Shown here: in pieces, positions 12,826 through 13,496 of the stretch
Numbering within the stretch: position 1 is the stretch's first letter
Layout of the letters: each line of letters begins with the position of its first letter
NCBI GenBank assembly: GCA_012959845.1
Contig: DUCL01000153.1
Location: 4,875-18,370, forward strand
DNA: 13,496 bases
Reading direction: 5' to 3'
From: Candidatus Poseidoniales archaeon
GTDB lineage: Archaea > Thermoplasmatota > Poseidoniia > Poseidoniales > Poseidoniaceae
The notes under the pieces: model-generated
The model's database searches: none
Seen by the model: the letters and a program-made list of their open reading frames with translations, nothing else
What the model was told of the DNA's origin: nothing
Program-made: the position numbers and the translations under genes

Positions 12826-13496
12826 CGGCTAGAGATATAATCTCGCCATTTTTGGTTGCCTTTACCATCAATTTTCACCTTATGATGAACCTTTCCAAGC
12901 ATCATTATTTCAGCAGATTTCACAACACCTTCATGGTTGTAAATAATGTTGGCCATCTTACCCTTTTGACCCTTCAGCGAACTGTTTAGCCTATTTTTTG
13001 AATCAGTTCTTCTTCCATTAATTGCAATTATTTCATCACCAGGCATCAATAGTTCACGTAAAGGTGAACCGGTTTGGTGAGAGGTGACTACTAATTGGCC
13101 CCCCGAATCTTTGAACGCAATGCCTAGCCAAGCATCGATAGAATCATCCTTTTCAACATCCTTTTTGACATCGCTAATTAATTTAAGAGAATAATGTTTG
13201 AACGCCTTTTCCACATCAGGCAATTGGCGACTTTTCATCAAAGAGTCGAGCATAGTTCCTAATCTAGAACCTCCATTCATTGAAGTTAATGCCTTTCTAA
13301 TGTCATTATATGTCACTCCAAGTTGGTCTGCAGAGTCGTATTCTATAGCATGGCGATTACATAGTTCAACCATTAGGTCACAGACTCCATTTTGACCATT
13401 TGAGCGACGTTGTAATTCTGCATCCAAACAAAATATTGCGAGTTCACCTTCATTATAGTAAGAGATTTGACTCTCTCTAGAGAATGAGTGGCCACG
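12816..13496 (-). CDS. M61-type (glycyl aminopeptidase-like) peptidase C-terminal part with PDZ domain, 5'-partial
   Basis: The frame stays open to the last base of the window, giving 226 visible codons; the TTG at 13427 is an internal codon, not the start. The visible N-terminal part reads SYYNEGELAIFCLDAELQRR, a segment typical of M61 peptidases just after the metalloprotease core (Y-x-K-G-x-x-x-x-x-x-LD-x-x-x-R). A short helical region follows, then a PDZ domain (about 13200-12860) with WLGIAF, GSPL, and LMPGDEIIAINGRR as the carboxylate-loop and core strands. The HExxH zinc site would lie upstream, outside the window. The family removes N-terminal residues, with a preference for Gly/Ala in the one characterised enzyme. 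Whether it is exported cannot be judged without the N-terminus. It converges on the SerK-like gene with a 10-base overlap. Confidence 0.82.
   Translation of the reverse strand, partial: RGHSFSRESQISYYNEGELAIFCLDAELQRRSNGQNGVCDLMVELCNRHAIEYDSADQLGVTYNDIRKALTSMNGGSRLGTMLDSLMKSRQLPDVEKAFKHYSLKLISDVKKDVEKDDSIDAWLGIAFKDSGGQLVVTSHQTGSPLRELLMPGDEIIAINGRRTDSKNRLNSSLKGQKGKMANIIYNHEGVVKSAEIMMLGKVHHKVKIDGKGNQKWRDYISSRQG

Noticed and set aside
13198..13427. Start of the PDZ protein at TTG 13427
   Set aside because: The frame continues to the window edge, and the upstream residues match the M61-type segment, so this is an internal codon of a longer gene.
1..13496. tRNA, rRNA, CRISPR, insertion sequence or prophage
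   Set aside because: Intergenic gaps are all under about 125 bp, with no cloverleaf, regularly spaced repeats, transposase motifs or terminal inverted repeats.

Overview
The window looks like a chromosomal segment of a marine planktonic euryarchaeon, most likely Candidatus Poseidoniales (Marine Group II) or a close relative. The archaeal signature is clear. It carries aIF2 gamma, ribosomal protein eS6, an Orc1/Cdc6 initiator, an archaeal Dph2, a DUF357 protein, an archaeal-type hypoxanthine/guanine phosphoribosyltransferase, and short intergenic regions with TATA-like boxes. Several genes of bacterial character sit among these: an acyl-CoA dehydrogenase, a class II (bacterial-type) tRNA nucleotidyltransferase, an M61-type peptidase with a PDZ domain and a GcvH-like protein. 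That mixture is typical of Marine Group II. The assignment is an inference from gene content; no marker gene was aligned.

Layout. (a) 1-2089, plus strand: a translationally coupled trio of a winged-helix C-terminal protein (5' end cut by the window), a predicted seven-bladed beta-propeller with a helical tail, and a DUF357 protein. (b) 2093-4842, minus strand, read right to left: eS6, aIF2 gamma, an Fcf1-like PIN-domain protein, then a winged-helix regulator with its own promoter. eS6 - aIF2 gamma - PIN is a recurrent euryarchaeal translation/ribosome-biogenesis cluster. (c) 4916-6118, minus: Orc1/Cdc6. (d) 6210-8400, minus: GcvH-like protein, Hpt, Dph2, closely spaced and probably co-transcribed. 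(e) 8523-9692, plus: acyl-CoA dehydrogenase, divergent from (d). (f) 9694-12322, minus: class II tRNA nucleotidyltransferase followed by an EF-hand protein. (g) 12394-12825, plus: a short SerK-like ParB/sulfiredoxin-fold protein, divergent from the nucleotidyltransferase. (h) 12816-13496, minus: the C-terminal part of an M61-type peptidase, 5' end beyond the window.

Functionally the middle of the window is translation and replication housekeeping: small-subunit protein, initiator-tRNA carrier, PIN nuclease, diphthamide synthesis on aEF2, replication initiator and tRNA 3'-end addition. Purine salvage and acyl-CoA oxidation are the metabolic additions. I see no CRISPR array, insertion sequence, phage gene, rRNA or tRNA, and no intergenic gap longer than about 125 bp.

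I do not see a clear new defence or mobile system. The observations most worth following are RNA-level and protein-variant ones: a nested hairpin that buries the forced GTG start of the PIN gene, two mutually exclusive hairpins over the dph2 ribosome-binding site, an aIF2 gamma without its zinc-knuckle cysteines, a shortened SerK homologue, a GcvH-like protein with an altered lipoyl-lysine region, and the uncharacterised winged-helix / propeller / DUF357 operon.
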